Assembly (NCBI GenBank): GCA_025330725.1
Contig: JAIWND010000012.1
Span: forward strand, 620,001-684,000
Direction of reading: 5' to 3'
Length of the DNA stretch: 64,000 nucleotides
Origin: Chlamydoabsidia padenii
Lineage: Eukaryota; Mucoromycota; Mucoromycetes; Mucorales; Cunninghamellaceae
The notes beneath the pieces were generated by a model. That model did not search any database, was not told the DNA's origin, and was given only the letters and a program-made list of their open reading frames with translations. Both the position numbers and the translations under genes were made by a program. Shown one piece after another: positions 31,602 through 41,934 of this stretch (position 1 is the stretch's first letter; the number at the start of each line of letters is the position of its first letter).

Positions 31602-33341
31602 ATGTCTACCTATCAAGAAAAAAAAGATAGAAACTCACAGGTATCTGTCAACTCTTTTGCTGATGATTACAATGATCTTCCTCAACCAATGAGCAAAGAA
31701 GACCTGGAGAACGAAAAGGCGATTGAAAAGAAACTCGTACGTACTCTGGACTACCGATTACTTGTATGGGCTTTCTTTGGATACTTTGCCAATGGTCTTG
31801 ATCGTAACAACATGCCTAATGCTTATACCAGTGGAATGCCTGAAGACTTAAATTTGGTGGAAGAACAATATAACTGGGCGGTCACTCTTTTCTTTATTGG
31901 TTATGTCATGTAAGTCTGACAAAAAAAAAATATATATATACTACACTGAACTAACTCTTTTTATTTTTAATAGACTTCAAATTCCTTGTAATGCTATTAT
32001 CACTCGTGTCCGTCCTAGTATCATGTTGCCAATGATCATGTTTATCTGGGGTGCTATTGTATGCTTCATGGCGTTGGTCAAAGACTATAAAGGTTTATAT
32101 GGTCTGCGGGTGTGCCTTGGATTCAGCGAAGCGGTAAGTCAAATTGATTGGTCAGGAAAATATTGAAATCAAAATTGAAACTGACAGAAATTTTAGGCTT
32201 TTTACCCTGGTATTGTCTACTTACTGGGTTCCTGGTATACTAAACGAGAACTCGGTGCTCGAACTTGTGTCTTTGTAGCTGGTAAGTTGTTTGCCCCCCC
32301 CCCTCTCCTTCCCACCCTTTCTAACTTTCTTTTACTTGTAGGTTCTCAAATCTCTGGTGCTTTCAGTGGTATCATCTCTGCAGCTATCGCTACTACTTTG
32401 GATGGCAAAAATGGAATGCGTGGGTAAATTAAATAGATATATGTAACAAAGTTTAAATTGATCATCCTTTTACTCACCCCCCTTTTTTTTCTTCATTCTT
32501 TTATAGTTGGAAATGGCTGTTTATCATCGAAGGTATCATTGCCATCTTTATCTCCCTCTTTGGTTTCTTCCTTCTTCCTGATTTACCCAACAACACCAAA
32601 TTTATTAATGGTGAACTTCGCCAAGTGGCCTTGAAAAGATTACATCGTGAAGGCAGAAAGACAACAGTAACTGGCTTAAACTGGGTGACATTCCGAAACT
32701 TGCTTGGATCTCCTTATATTCTGGTCTACATCATCCTCTTCTCCATCATGCAACTTGGTATGGGTATTCTCCAACAATTCCCCATCATTCTCAAGAAAAT
32801 GGGTTACGAAACTCAATTTGCCAACTATATGCAGGCTCCTGTTTGGGTATTTGCTGGTGTGGTGATTATTGCTCAAGGTTATCTCTCTGATTACAAAGGT
32901 GCTCGTGTGTGGCATATTGTGGCTGGTGGTGCTTGGACTCTTGTCTGGTACATTGTCTTGGTCGCCGTCAACAATGGTAATGTGTCTACTCCTCTATTGT
33001 TTGTGTGTGTGTTTATGAGCACACCGATTCTGGGTATCTCTCCTATCATGATGACTTGGGTGAACGAGTTTTATGCTGCCGATGTCGAAACCCGTGCGTT
33101 GGCTATTGCTATGGTGAACTCTATTGGTAATCTTGCTCCTAATTTTGCCAATGTGAAAGTATGGTATGTCCAAGACGCCCCTGCTTTCCGTAATGGTAAA
33201 GTGATCACGATGGCCCTTATTGCTGCTATGATTGTCCTTGCCGTCGCTATGTATGCTGCTCAAAGGATGGACTGGCTCACTCCCAAACCTGCTCACAAAA
33301 TCGAAACTGAAAGCACGGAATCGGAAAAGAATGAAGTTTAA
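31602..33341 (+). CDS. MFS transporter, allantoate permease (Dal5/anion:cation symporter) family
   Basis: Five exons: 31602-31909, 31974-32133, 32197-32281, 32342-32423, 32507-33341; 489 residues. Twelve-segment MFS organisation: cytosolic N-terminus with KKLVRTLDYRLLVWAFFGYFANGLDRNNMPNAY (Dal5-family start), GLRVCLGFSEAAFYPGIVYLLGSWYTKRELGAR (MFS signature between segments 4 and 5), central loop, and a second half with QAPVWVFAGVVIIAQGYLSDYKGAR. Family members import allantoate, nicotinate, pantothenate, biotin precursors or similar organic anions at the plasma membrane; the substrate cannot be read from sequence. Codon use is smooth and the genomic context gives no operon-like clue. Confidence 0.9.
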
Positions 33342-34062
33342 TGCCTTTATTATATCACCCCTATTATCTCACATATTACACTTCCCATCTATATCATTGT
33401 AATCTCGTTATTTGTATTTATGTATATGTATATTATCTGTTTTTATTTATCTATTTGTATTGTCTGTGCCAATAAACTTTTTTGTTCTTGTCAAAATGCT
33501 TTTAAAATGTCTTGTTATGTAATGCCTCCTAATTTGTTTGCTCTCTTTGAATAGATGAATGGTTATAAACGAAGGTTGTTTGGAATGCATTTGCATGAAT
33601 GTCGGGATTTAAAATCTTTTTTGTGTGCTCTAGTATATAAACCAGCAAATGTCCATTCATGTAAAGCACCATAGTTGTTATATTATGCGCAAAACTTGTA
33701 TCATGCAATATACAATATCAAAAGAAAGAATTCGTAATGAGAATCATCATATTCTATCATACGCTGGTCATGTGCACTCTATCATATTTTTTGGTTAACT
33801 AATTAACCTTAATATCTAAAGTGATAAAAAATGGTTTCGTCTAGACTGCAGACAACATCCTCCAACAACATGCAAAAAAAAATGTTTAATTAATAAAACA
33901 AACCGGACTATTACCAAACCAAGAAGTAAAATATGATTTTATTGGCAAGAAGAGTAATAACAATGATAATTAACTATGTACATGAGTAAAAATAAGAGGG
34001 AGGACTAGGCTAAAAATAAAAAGGTATCCAGTGAGGTCACACTTTTGTCAAAACAGATCCCA
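33342..34062. other. Convergent intergenic region
   Basis: AATAAA at 33470 (MFS gene). CGGGATTTAAAA at 33603-33614 has no gene start close by. A/T-rich; no ORF. Confidence 0.5.
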
Positions 34063-36242
34063 TTACTGTGGACTAGTTCCAGAATCCAGTCTATCATCGG
34101 GGCTAGGGAAACTACCTTGCCGCCTGATTTTTTCCATAAAGCCCATAACCCTAGCCAGATCCAGATCAGGCGGATCACTTGCGATGGCCAACGTCAAAGG
34201 TTCCACCAATTCGTCCACTTTGCCCAACGCCAATCCACAGCACGCAGCAATCAGACGTTTGCATTGCATTTCCTTTTCCACCGTTTCCGCCCGGAGACCC
34301 GCCACACAACTCATCAGAGCCGCATTGTTCCGCTCATAAGCATTCACCCGAGCCTTGAGAGTCGCCGATGGGTTCACCAAACTGTCAATGTTTTGATCAA
34401 ATCGGAGCACCTCCGCCCGGTCCACCACTTTGTTTTCTTTTTGCAAGAGTGATTCCAAATCGGACCACCCAGTCTCCAACGCCTGTTTGAGATTCCGTAC
34501 TTTTTGTTGTCCTTCGGCATATACTTGGGATTCTTCTTGTCGTTTTTCAAGTTCCTGTCGTGCTTGTTGGAGTGCGAGAGTTGTGCTTTTGAGTCGTCCT
34601 TCGACCTGTTTTAGTTGTGCTTCACGTGTTGATGCCTGGTCCCCGTATTCATCGTCCAATGCATCCACAATCTTTTTAATAGCTAGAGCAAAGTAAGATT
34701 GTATGTTAGTACTTGTCTTGTAAGAATGATATATCTTCAAGGAGGGGGGGAGCAGTACTTACTAGACATGATTTCTTTATTTCGTTCACTGGGCCCGGTC
34801 TGTCGCCTATTATAAGAAGTAGCAAGAGGAGGTGATTGGATAGTTTGTTGTGTGGTATCAGCTTCATGGGATTCCTACAGATATCCAAAAAGAAAGTGGA
34901 GGAAGATCAGTAAAGGTAATTTATATTCAAAAAGAAGAGATGAGACTTACATTGCCATAGTCATTAGGAGTCAATCCAATATTGTTTACAAAAGATGAAT
35001 CAGCCCCTGCATCGATCAGTAATTGAATCATTCGAGGACATTCCAACCGAGTGGCAATACTAATCGCTGTGTCACCTTGATCATCTTGTTTATTCAGGAA
35101 TTTTGTCTTGACATGATTTGAGTTGGAAGGAGTCAATTTATCCAAAGAGTGTAATAAATGATGCATATAATATAACGCAGCATTCGTCCTTCCTTCGGTC
35201 GCAGTAATCAGGGCGATATGATGTAATACTGTACGCTGTTTGTGGTCAGACACATAAAGAGAGCCTTCCAAAAACTTTAGTAATTTACGGAAACAATCAC
35301 AATCAAAGCTGTTGGTAGCCGCCACGCATCGCATCAAAGGAGTTTCGCCTATATGGTTCTGTCGATTAATGTCCGCCCCTCGTGCCGTCAATTGTTCCAC
35401 CGTGTTGATTCGTGCTAAGGATGATGCCCAGTGTAGTGCTGTGTTACCTTGTTCGTCCAGTGCAAGATTGAGATCGATGGCATCGCATGTTTTCAGGAGC
35501 TCGGATACATTCGTGGTGTCGTCTGAGAGGAAGATGGACATGAGGATGGTGCGGTGTTTTGCATCGATTGATTGATCACTGAATGAAGGTTCGATGGTGG
35601 GTAGGTCGACGGTAGATGTGGTGCGAGCCTTTTTCTGTGTATGTGTGTCACTGTTACTCGTCGTTTGTGTTGGTGGTGGTGGTGAGGAATAGGAGGAAGA
35701 AGTCATTGTTGTAGATAATAGAGACTGATCCCTTTTCTTTTGAGCCAGCTGTAAAGTTCGTTCGTGGTGAATGGGTGGAGAGTGACCTTTGGTGATGGGC
35801 AAGTGTCCCTTTTCTTCAAGATCGCCAGCTGTTGTCGGATCAAATTCAAGCATGGTTTGAAGTAGGTCGTAAACTTGATAACGACGGGCCAGTTCTATAC
35901 TTATTTGCAAAGGAATCCTATTTTCGTACATAAAAGAGTAGATCAGTTAATGTTAAAAGTCTCTAATAATAATAATAAAAAAAAAAGAAGGAATCTTTTT
36001 TTGAATTACCATGTACCCTGGAATTTTCCATAGCCACCTTGTACTTTTTCACCTTGGCTAGGATCGATTTCCCGTTCCAGTATCTTTGTCCGTCTTCCCT
36101 TTTCGAGACCAGCCACCTTGAGGATTTGTGTAGCGTTCATATAGGAATCATTGCGCCGTCGCATAATGGCAACATCTTTAACCACCATTTCGAAGACTGG
36201 GACACCAGAATAAACAGCAGTGTATATACGTGGAGAAGCCAT
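34063..36242 (-). CDS. MBP1: APSES-domain transcription factor, MBP1/Res-like (MBF DNA-binding subunit)
   Basis: Coding exons 36242-36010, 35917-34951, 34874-34763, 34682-34063; 643 residues. The KilA-N/APSES DNA-binding domain occupies residues 1-95 (YTAVYSGVPVFEMV, RRRNDSYMNATQILKVAGL, GGYGKFQGTWIPLQISIELARRY). Ankyrin repeats follow at about residues 230-400 (GNTALHWASSLARINTVEQL, GADINRQNHIGETPLM, GDTAISIATRLECPRMIQLL), then a coiled coil and a C-terminal helical heterodimerisation region. Mbp1/Res2 pair with Swi6/Res1/Cdc10-type partners to drive G1/S transcription through MCB sites. A 73-nt intron (36252-36324) interrupts the 5' UTR nine bases upstream of the ATG. The symbol denotes family, not strict orthology. 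Confidence 0.93.
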
Positions 36243-36251
36243 GGCTGGTGC

Positions 36252-36324
36252 CTACAAGAAAAAAGAAAAAAAGACAACATTGGTAAGGGCTTGAATAAAA
36301 ATCTTCTTATTCTTCAGTACTTAC
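36252..36324 (-). other. 5' UTR intron of the MBP1-like gene
   Basis: Minus strand GTAAGTACTG ... TTCTTGTAG ends nine bases before the ATG. The upstream exon contains no in-frame ATG, so it appears to be an untranslated first exon. Confidence 0.55.
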
Positions 36325-36700
36325 GATTGTTTCCAAAGGATAAGTTTTGTTATACAATGAGGAAAGATAAAGTATAATGAGCAGGAAGAAGAGCGGCGTA
36401 TGGAAGAAATGAAAAGCAAAAATTTATTCATAGGCGGACATACATCGAGTAGAATTTAAAGTGCCGCTTATGCCTCCCCCCCCCACACACACACATACAT
36501 ACACGACCTTCTTTTTTCAATAAATAAACATCATTCATGTATAAAAATCCTGCCTAGTCTTTGACATGTTGATACCCAATTACAAATTATGTTTTATTAT
36601 GATATTCATTTCAATTACTATACTAAACAATGGGATACTATTACTACTGGGGATAAAACTATAGGGAGTTATGGCAAAAAACCAGAGGGAATAACTTTAG
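36325..36700. other. MBP1-like promoter and 3' flank of the CM1 gene
   Basis: Contains a C-run and (CA)n stretch near 36477-36493 and AATAAATAAA at about 36519. A plus-strand frame (36589-36798) overlaps the CM1-gene 3' end and shows no family features. Confidence 0.45.
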
Positions 36701-37837
36701 CTATTGGTGATGATTGGAGTAAGAGTCTATTGGAGTTGTATATTCCAGAGGAGAATGGAAAGAGGAAGTGGAAGGTACAGAAGTTGGTGATAAAGTGAGT
36801 TGATCAGGTACCACAGGAGGAAAGATGATTCGTTCAAGCCAGCCTGACACCCTGCCATGGTGATCATGATTGGGACTTGGTTGCTTGTATTGTCGTGACC
36901 TTGGAGAGTGTAGCTTGACATTTTGGAATTGATCGACTATATTAGCAATTTCAACCTTGTTATGTGAAGGATGATTCTGCCTGGCTAAAGAAGAGGAGGA
37001 GGATGTCAAACCAAATGATGCCGGATCAGATGGGAAATACGAGTTGCTGTTTGAAGTAGTAGGTGATAAGGAAGAGGAGGATAGAGAAGATGATGATGTC
37101 AACGTGATAGGTTCCGCTGGCGTGGTAATACGTAATTTATGTGTCATCGATTTGGTAGTTGTCATGTCGTTTTTGCTGCTAGTGGTCTGTGTGCTTGCAT
37201 CGCATGATTGTGTTTGATGATGATGGTTTTCCAATATAACTTGTTCCAAATATTCCATTCTTTCCTTTTGTAGTTCCAATTCCATTCGTAATCGATCATT
37301 TTCTTCTTCCAACCGGCATTTGTCTTTATCCTTTTCTAATTGTTGTTCTGTATGATAAAGTCGTAGTTTGAGATCAAAGTTTTCCTTCTTTAGATCGGTA
37401 ACCAACTGAGTTGCAAATAAATAGAATACGTCAGTCAGTTGATCAAAAAGTTTTCCATGGTCACTTACCTTTTGTATTTCCTTGACTGGGATGGTTTTAG
37501 CAGAGGAAGCCAAGGGGAATGACGAAGACGCAATAGGTGCAGGTGTTGCCACCGGGGTTGTTGTCTGGACATTATGTTGACCAGGGGGCCGACCCAAAGA
37601 TGAAGAGTAGTAATGTCGAGAAGAGCGTGGTTTATCAGTAGAACGCCTTGTCGAAAAGGAGCTGAGTGATAAACTTGGTGAGGTGGTCAAAGCATCAGGT
37701 GGAGGTGGTGGTGGTGGTACATAACTGGCGGTGTCCGAGAAACTTGATCTCGAAAGAGAGTATTCGGTAGTACGACCATGGCGAGATCGGTATGGTGATT
37801 GTTCCGCTATATTGATTGGATGCTTCTTTGTCGACAT
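36701..37837 (-). CDS. CM1-motif protein (centrosomin/Mto1-like gamma-tubulin complex recruiter)
   Basis: The frame is open from 37837 to 36701 (378 residues), but 37468-37406 has GTAAGT...CAG limits, is 63 nt and stop-free, and is very probably an intron; the spliced protein is 357 residues. Splicing creates the continuous block VKEIQKLVTDLKKENFDLKLRLYHTEQQLEK, a clear centrosomin motif 1 (core LKKENF-LKLR), directly followed by a coiled coil to about residue 190. CM1 proteins (Spc110, Pcp1, Mto1, CDK5RAP2, Cnn) bind and activate gamma-tubulin complexes at spindle poles or cytoplasmic organising sites. This one is much shorter than Mto1 or Pcp1. Flanks are Ser/Pro rich with a PPPPPPP run at about residue 41. 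Confidence 0.75.
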   Translation of the reverse strand: MSTKKHPINIAEQSPYRSRHGRTTEYSLSRSSFSDTASYVPPPPPPPDALTTSPSLSLSSFSTRRSTDKPRSSRHYYSSSLGRPPGQHNVQTTTPVATPAPIASSSFPLASSAKTIPVKEIQKVSDHGKLFDQLTDVFYLFATQLVTDLKKENFDLKLRLYHTEQQLEKDKDKCRLEEENDRLRMELELQKERMEYLEQVILENHHHQTQSCDASTQTTSSKNDMTTTKSMTHKLRITTPAEPITLTSSSSLSSSSLSPTTSNSNSYFPSDPASFGLTSSSSSLARQNHPSHNKVEIANIVDQFQNVKLHSPRSRQYKQPSPNHDHHGRVSGWLERIIFPPVVPDQLTLSPTSVPSTSSFHSPLEYTTPIDSYSNHHQ

Positions 37838-38346
37838 TTAGTGAATTGGTATAAAAAGGTAAAATAACAGAAGAAGAAAAAAAAAAGAAGAGCCGAAAGA
37901 GAAAGAAAATAATAGAATGGACCCAATTTTCCGACTTGTTTGAAGGCCAGTTGTCGGGGTGTAAATAAGTAGGGAACTCGTTTCTTGATGATCGCTATGC
38001 TAACAACAAGTAACAAGCCAATATAAAATATATAATGGGCAATCAAGTTTCATATAAAAAAGGGTTATTGTATCAGATACAGTACCATGTTTATCGACTG
38101 GAGAGGATATATGTAATGGTAAGAGGAGTAGACATAATGAATAGTCAATGCATTATTTATGTAGGATAAAACAGACAGCTGATGTCAATGAGTATAATAT
38201 AAAAATAAAAAAAAAGGAGTCTTTATTGATCGAATCTTCAAACATCAACTAAAAACAAACCAATAGAATATACATCCCTACACACATACAAACAAAAAGC
38301 ATTCTAATACTACTACTAACTATACTAGTTCCACCTAGGGTCCCCA
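37838..38346. other. Intergenic, CM1-gene promoter and YPK1-like 3' flank
   Basis: No ORF supported; A-rich strings near 37875 and 38200. No clear box; CCGACTTGTTTGAAGG near 37931 is a weak resemblance. Confidence 0.4.
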
Positions 38347-40528
38347 TTACCATTTTTGAGCACTACCAGAGACTGATCCAGTGTAACTTTCACTCATAAC
38401 CCCATCATTGGCGGGGTTATAAGTAAACCCAGCAAATTGTTCCTGCATCGTTTTTGAGATATGAGATTCGTCGACCATGGATTCCAAAGGCGCCTCCGAA
38501 GTGAATTCATCGTCAAAGTTGGTGGTATCATAGACATTTTCCACTTCAGGCTTAAATGGAGGTTGGACCTTTTTCTGCATCAGTTTTCGCCAATCAATGC
38601 TAGCAAAGAAGGGGTGATTCTTGATCATTTCTGGTCCATCATGTCCCAATCGTTCATTAGGCTTTCGTGTCAAAAGCTAATATCATATAAAAGAAGAGAG
38701 AAGAGGTGAATTTCCTATACTGTATATATATATATATATATATATATCTGTTTGACTATATACACTTACGCCTGTTAGTAAATGTTGAGCATTCGGTGAT
38801 ACATCTTCAGGGAATCGAAGTTCGTCCTGCAAGATCTTTCGATACATTTCATTGGTATTTTCATCATAAAAAGGAGGTAGACCAGTCAACATTTCATACA
38901 AGAGTACACCAAGAGTCCACCAATCCACAGTCTTTGTATATCCTTGTGCAAGTAATAATTCCGGTGCCAGGTATTCCGGAGTCCCACAAAAGGTATTGGT
39001 GCGTTCGTCTTCAGTCATGTTTTGTTTACAAAGCCCAAAGTCGCATAAAGCAATATGACCATTGTAATCAATCAAGATGTTTTCAGGTTTAAGATCCCTA
39101 TCAAATGTTTAAAGTATTCAAGTAAGTACACCATTCTCTTTTTTTCCCTTTATTTCCACCCCCCCTCACCCCTATTTTTTTTTTTCTATTCTTTACCTGT
39201 AAACCACATCATGGCTATGTAAGCATTCCAGTGCACACAATAATTCGGCAGTATAAAATCTTGATCGTTCTTCGTTAAATCGTCCTTCTAATTGTAAATG
39301 ATGGAATAGTTCACCGCCATTGATAAAAGCCAATACCAGATATAACTTGTCGGGACTTTGGAAGGCGAATTTCAGGGGCACAATAAATGGATTACGCAGC
39401 TCGGCCACCTGGGCTAACACCGTTTTTTCAGCCATTGTATGAGTGACTTCAGATCGAGAGATGATACGAGATTTGCGCAAGACCTTCATAGCATAGATTC
39501 GATTGGTGTCCTTCTTTCGCACTACATAAACCTTTTTTATAATTATAAAACGTGTTAGTCCATGTGGTCATAGATGGGATTCCCCCCCCCTCCTCTTCTC
39601 TTTTACACCCCTTAATATTACTTACTTTTCCAAAGCTGCCCCGGCCAATAACACGTAAAAGATCAAATGAGTCGAATGCGATAGGTTGACTTTGCTATAT
39701 ATGTTATATAAAGTTGGTTAATACATTTTATTTGAATACGATTTTTTTTTTCTTACCTGAGGTTTATAACACAATTGAAGATGCATGGCACCTGTTCCAC
39801 CAGTGATATTCAAAACTTGATCATCCAGTTTATTCGAATCAAAGTTAGGTTGGACCTTCACAGCACCCAAAAAGTGATCATTGTTGGTTTTGGCAGGTAC
39901 GGGACCTTGTGTAGTAGGTGGTGGGCGTAAATAGATAGAAATGGATACTTCCGAATTTCGAGACACATCACTAAATATTGATTATAAGGAGAATAAAGAA
40001 GAAGAAGGAGGAGGTTGACATGAAATAAAGTTGGAGGTTAGTGAGAGTCAAATAATAAATGCGGGTGAATCAACTTACAAGTTGGCACGGTATTGGTAAA
40101 TAGGATTATTAGTATCACCACCAAGAGCATCAATAAGGATTTCATTCTTGTCAAATTCCAATACAACATAAGGTAGCCACCAGTTTTGTTTGCGGTTGAA
40201 GGAATCACGATTGCTACGAGGTTGGACAGGTTGAAGATGACTAGGGGGTGGTGTCACTCCAGCCGGTAGACTGATCCCACGGGCTTCACATACACGAATA
40301 AGAAGAACACCAGACTTTGGTTCAAGTTGTGGTGAGGTGGATGATGGCAGTCGAGTGGTGGTAATAGACGTCGAGTTCTGGGGGGACGGATTAGGTACGT
40401 CCTTATTCTCTAAAGAGTAAGAAGAAGGGAGTTAGCATCAATCATACCTCTTCTTTCAAGTAGCTTTTTTTTTTTATATCTTTATTTTATGTATACTTAC
40501 TTTTTCCTGTGAGTTTCCAAGAGTTCAT
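38347..40528 (-). CDS. YPK1: AGC kinase, YPK1/Gad8 (SGK-like)
   Basis: Seven exons: 40528-40501, 40409-40079, 39970-39757, 39694-39626, 39531-39197, 39097-38770, 38676-38347; 544 residues. The N-terminal 190 residues include a C2-like region (SGVLLIRVCEARGISLPAG ... WWLPYVVLEFDKNEILIDA). The kinase domain starts near residue 200: IGRGSFGKV, AMKVL, YRDLKPEN, DFGLC, TFCGTPEYLAPE activation loop with the PDK1-site Thr. The AGC tail has the turn region and a hydrophobic motif EQFAGFTYN. This domain order is that of fungal Ypk1/Ypk2 and Gad8, effectors of TORC2 that control sphingolipid synthesis, actin and stress. A TTCAAATCCCG box lies 121 bp upstream. Confidence 0.94.
38725..38747. repeat. (TA)n run in an intron
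   Basis: About eleven TA units inside the last intron of the YPK1-like gene. Confidence 0.7.
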
Positions 40529-40926
40529 TGTAAGGTGAAGGAGATTTGGCAATAGTAAAACAAAAAACAAAAAATAAAAAAAAATAAAAAAAGGAGAAAG
40601 AAGAGAGGATTAATGTCTTGAGTTGGACAGAAATTGGTTATATGTTTTTTCAAATCCCGAATTACTAGTACTACCAACCACATCAACCTATTTTTATCAA
40701 TGGAAGGATTGGATCAAGTCAAATTACCCAAAATGGCTGTATTCATTACCATACCACTTGAGAGAAAACATCAATAAACTATTGCATACACACACATGAT
40801 CATTTAATAAAACCACATACATTACAGATAAAAATACAACAAAGTTCTTTATTTGACAAAATATCACTAACCCTACAGCCAGCCAGCCACCAACAAAAAA
40901 TATATACTACTATTTTATTACTCTAG
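40529..40926. other. Intergenic, YPK1-like promoter and URM1 3' flank
   Basis: Holds box TTCAAATCCCG (40649-40659) and A-rich DNA; no ORF. Confidence 0.5.
40649..40659. promoter_or_regulatory. TTCAAATCCCG box upstream of the YPK1-like gene
   Basis: Exact 11-base match, 121 bp before the minus-strand ATG at 40528. Confidence 0.5.
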
Positions 40927-41388
40927 TTATCCACCATGAAGAGTACTAATAAAGACCACCTCGTCCTTATCTTCCAATTGATATTCCAATTCGTCACATA
41001 GTTCCCAGTCAACGTCATTGATCAGTACAAGGATTCCAGGGCGTCTACAGAAACAGCAATAAAAAATTAAAGATGAGTTTGGCATTCAAGTAGACAATAT
41101 GATTATAGTCAACTTACACAGTATCCTTATCCACAAATAGATCCTTCTTTTCCGTCATCATGTTATCACGAATATAAAAGATCAAGTCTTGTAAAGTCGC
41201 TGGATCATTAGGGTTTTGTTGTGATTGAGAGGAAAGAGTGATTTGGTGTTTGCGTTCATTATTGAAGAGCAGTTCCATGCCACCACTATAGTAATATACA
41301 AAATGATAAGATAAATTCATCATTTAACAACTGTCCATTTGATCGCTTTTACTTACCTGAACTCGACCTTGATGTTTAAAACTGACAT
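40927..41388 (-). CDS. URM1: Ubiquitin-related modifier URM1
   Basis: Three exons: 41388-41357, 41285-41118, 41044-40927; 105 residues. Beta-grasp fold with [20 protein letters not shown] at the start and [15 protein letters not shown] ... [16 protein letters not shown] at the end. The C-terminal GG is activated as a thiocarboxylate by Uba4; it donates sulfur for 2-thiouridine in tRNA wobble positions and modifies proteins under oxidative stress. Length and the terminal HGG match the family exactly. A box variant CGGGATTTCAAA lies at 41484-41495, about 95 bp upstream. Confidence 0.96.
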
Positions 41389-41934
41389 TTGGTATGTTTA
41401 ATATGGGAAGAGAAGGGAAAAGCATCCAAGGGAAAAAAAAACTTTTGAAGACCCTAAGCGGTATTTCAAATTGTGGACTGAGTCGGGATTTCAAATGCAT
41501 ACTTTACAGGATGAGAAGTTGGTGTGAGGAAAAGAGCTTGTATGATACCACGTCTTTATCCTTTGAGACCAAGTACCAGCGATCCAAGGGGTATCTTTAA
41601 CAATGAAGGGATGTTAAATGAGCGTCAAAGAATTTATGCCTTGGGTCGGGTAAACTCTCGGGGCGGGTGATAATGATGGGTAGAAGAGAATCAAAGCACA
41701 GTAGGAGGAAGGTGCCATAGTCTACTCTCTTTTAAACGGAAAAGGAGTCATGGACTTGCAAACAAGGTGATTGTGGAAATCCGTACAATGGATGAGTATG
41801 GTAACGTCTTATCTAGTCAAGTAAAAAGGGCGAGACACAAAAATATAAATTCATTCTCAGCCGACGTTTTTTTTTTTTTTCCTTTTTCCTTTTTATTCTT
41901 CTTCTACTTTTTCGTCGATTGACCTTGTTGAATA
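41389..41934. other. Divergent promoter region, URM1 and HMT1-type gene 1
   Basis: Box variant CGGGATTTCAAA at 41484-41495; T-run near 41868-41880 before the ABC gene. No ORF. Confidence 0.5.

Noticed and set aside
36589..36798. Plus-strand 69-codon frame
   Set aside because: It overlaps the 3' end of the CM1 gene in antisense, with no promoter or family signature.
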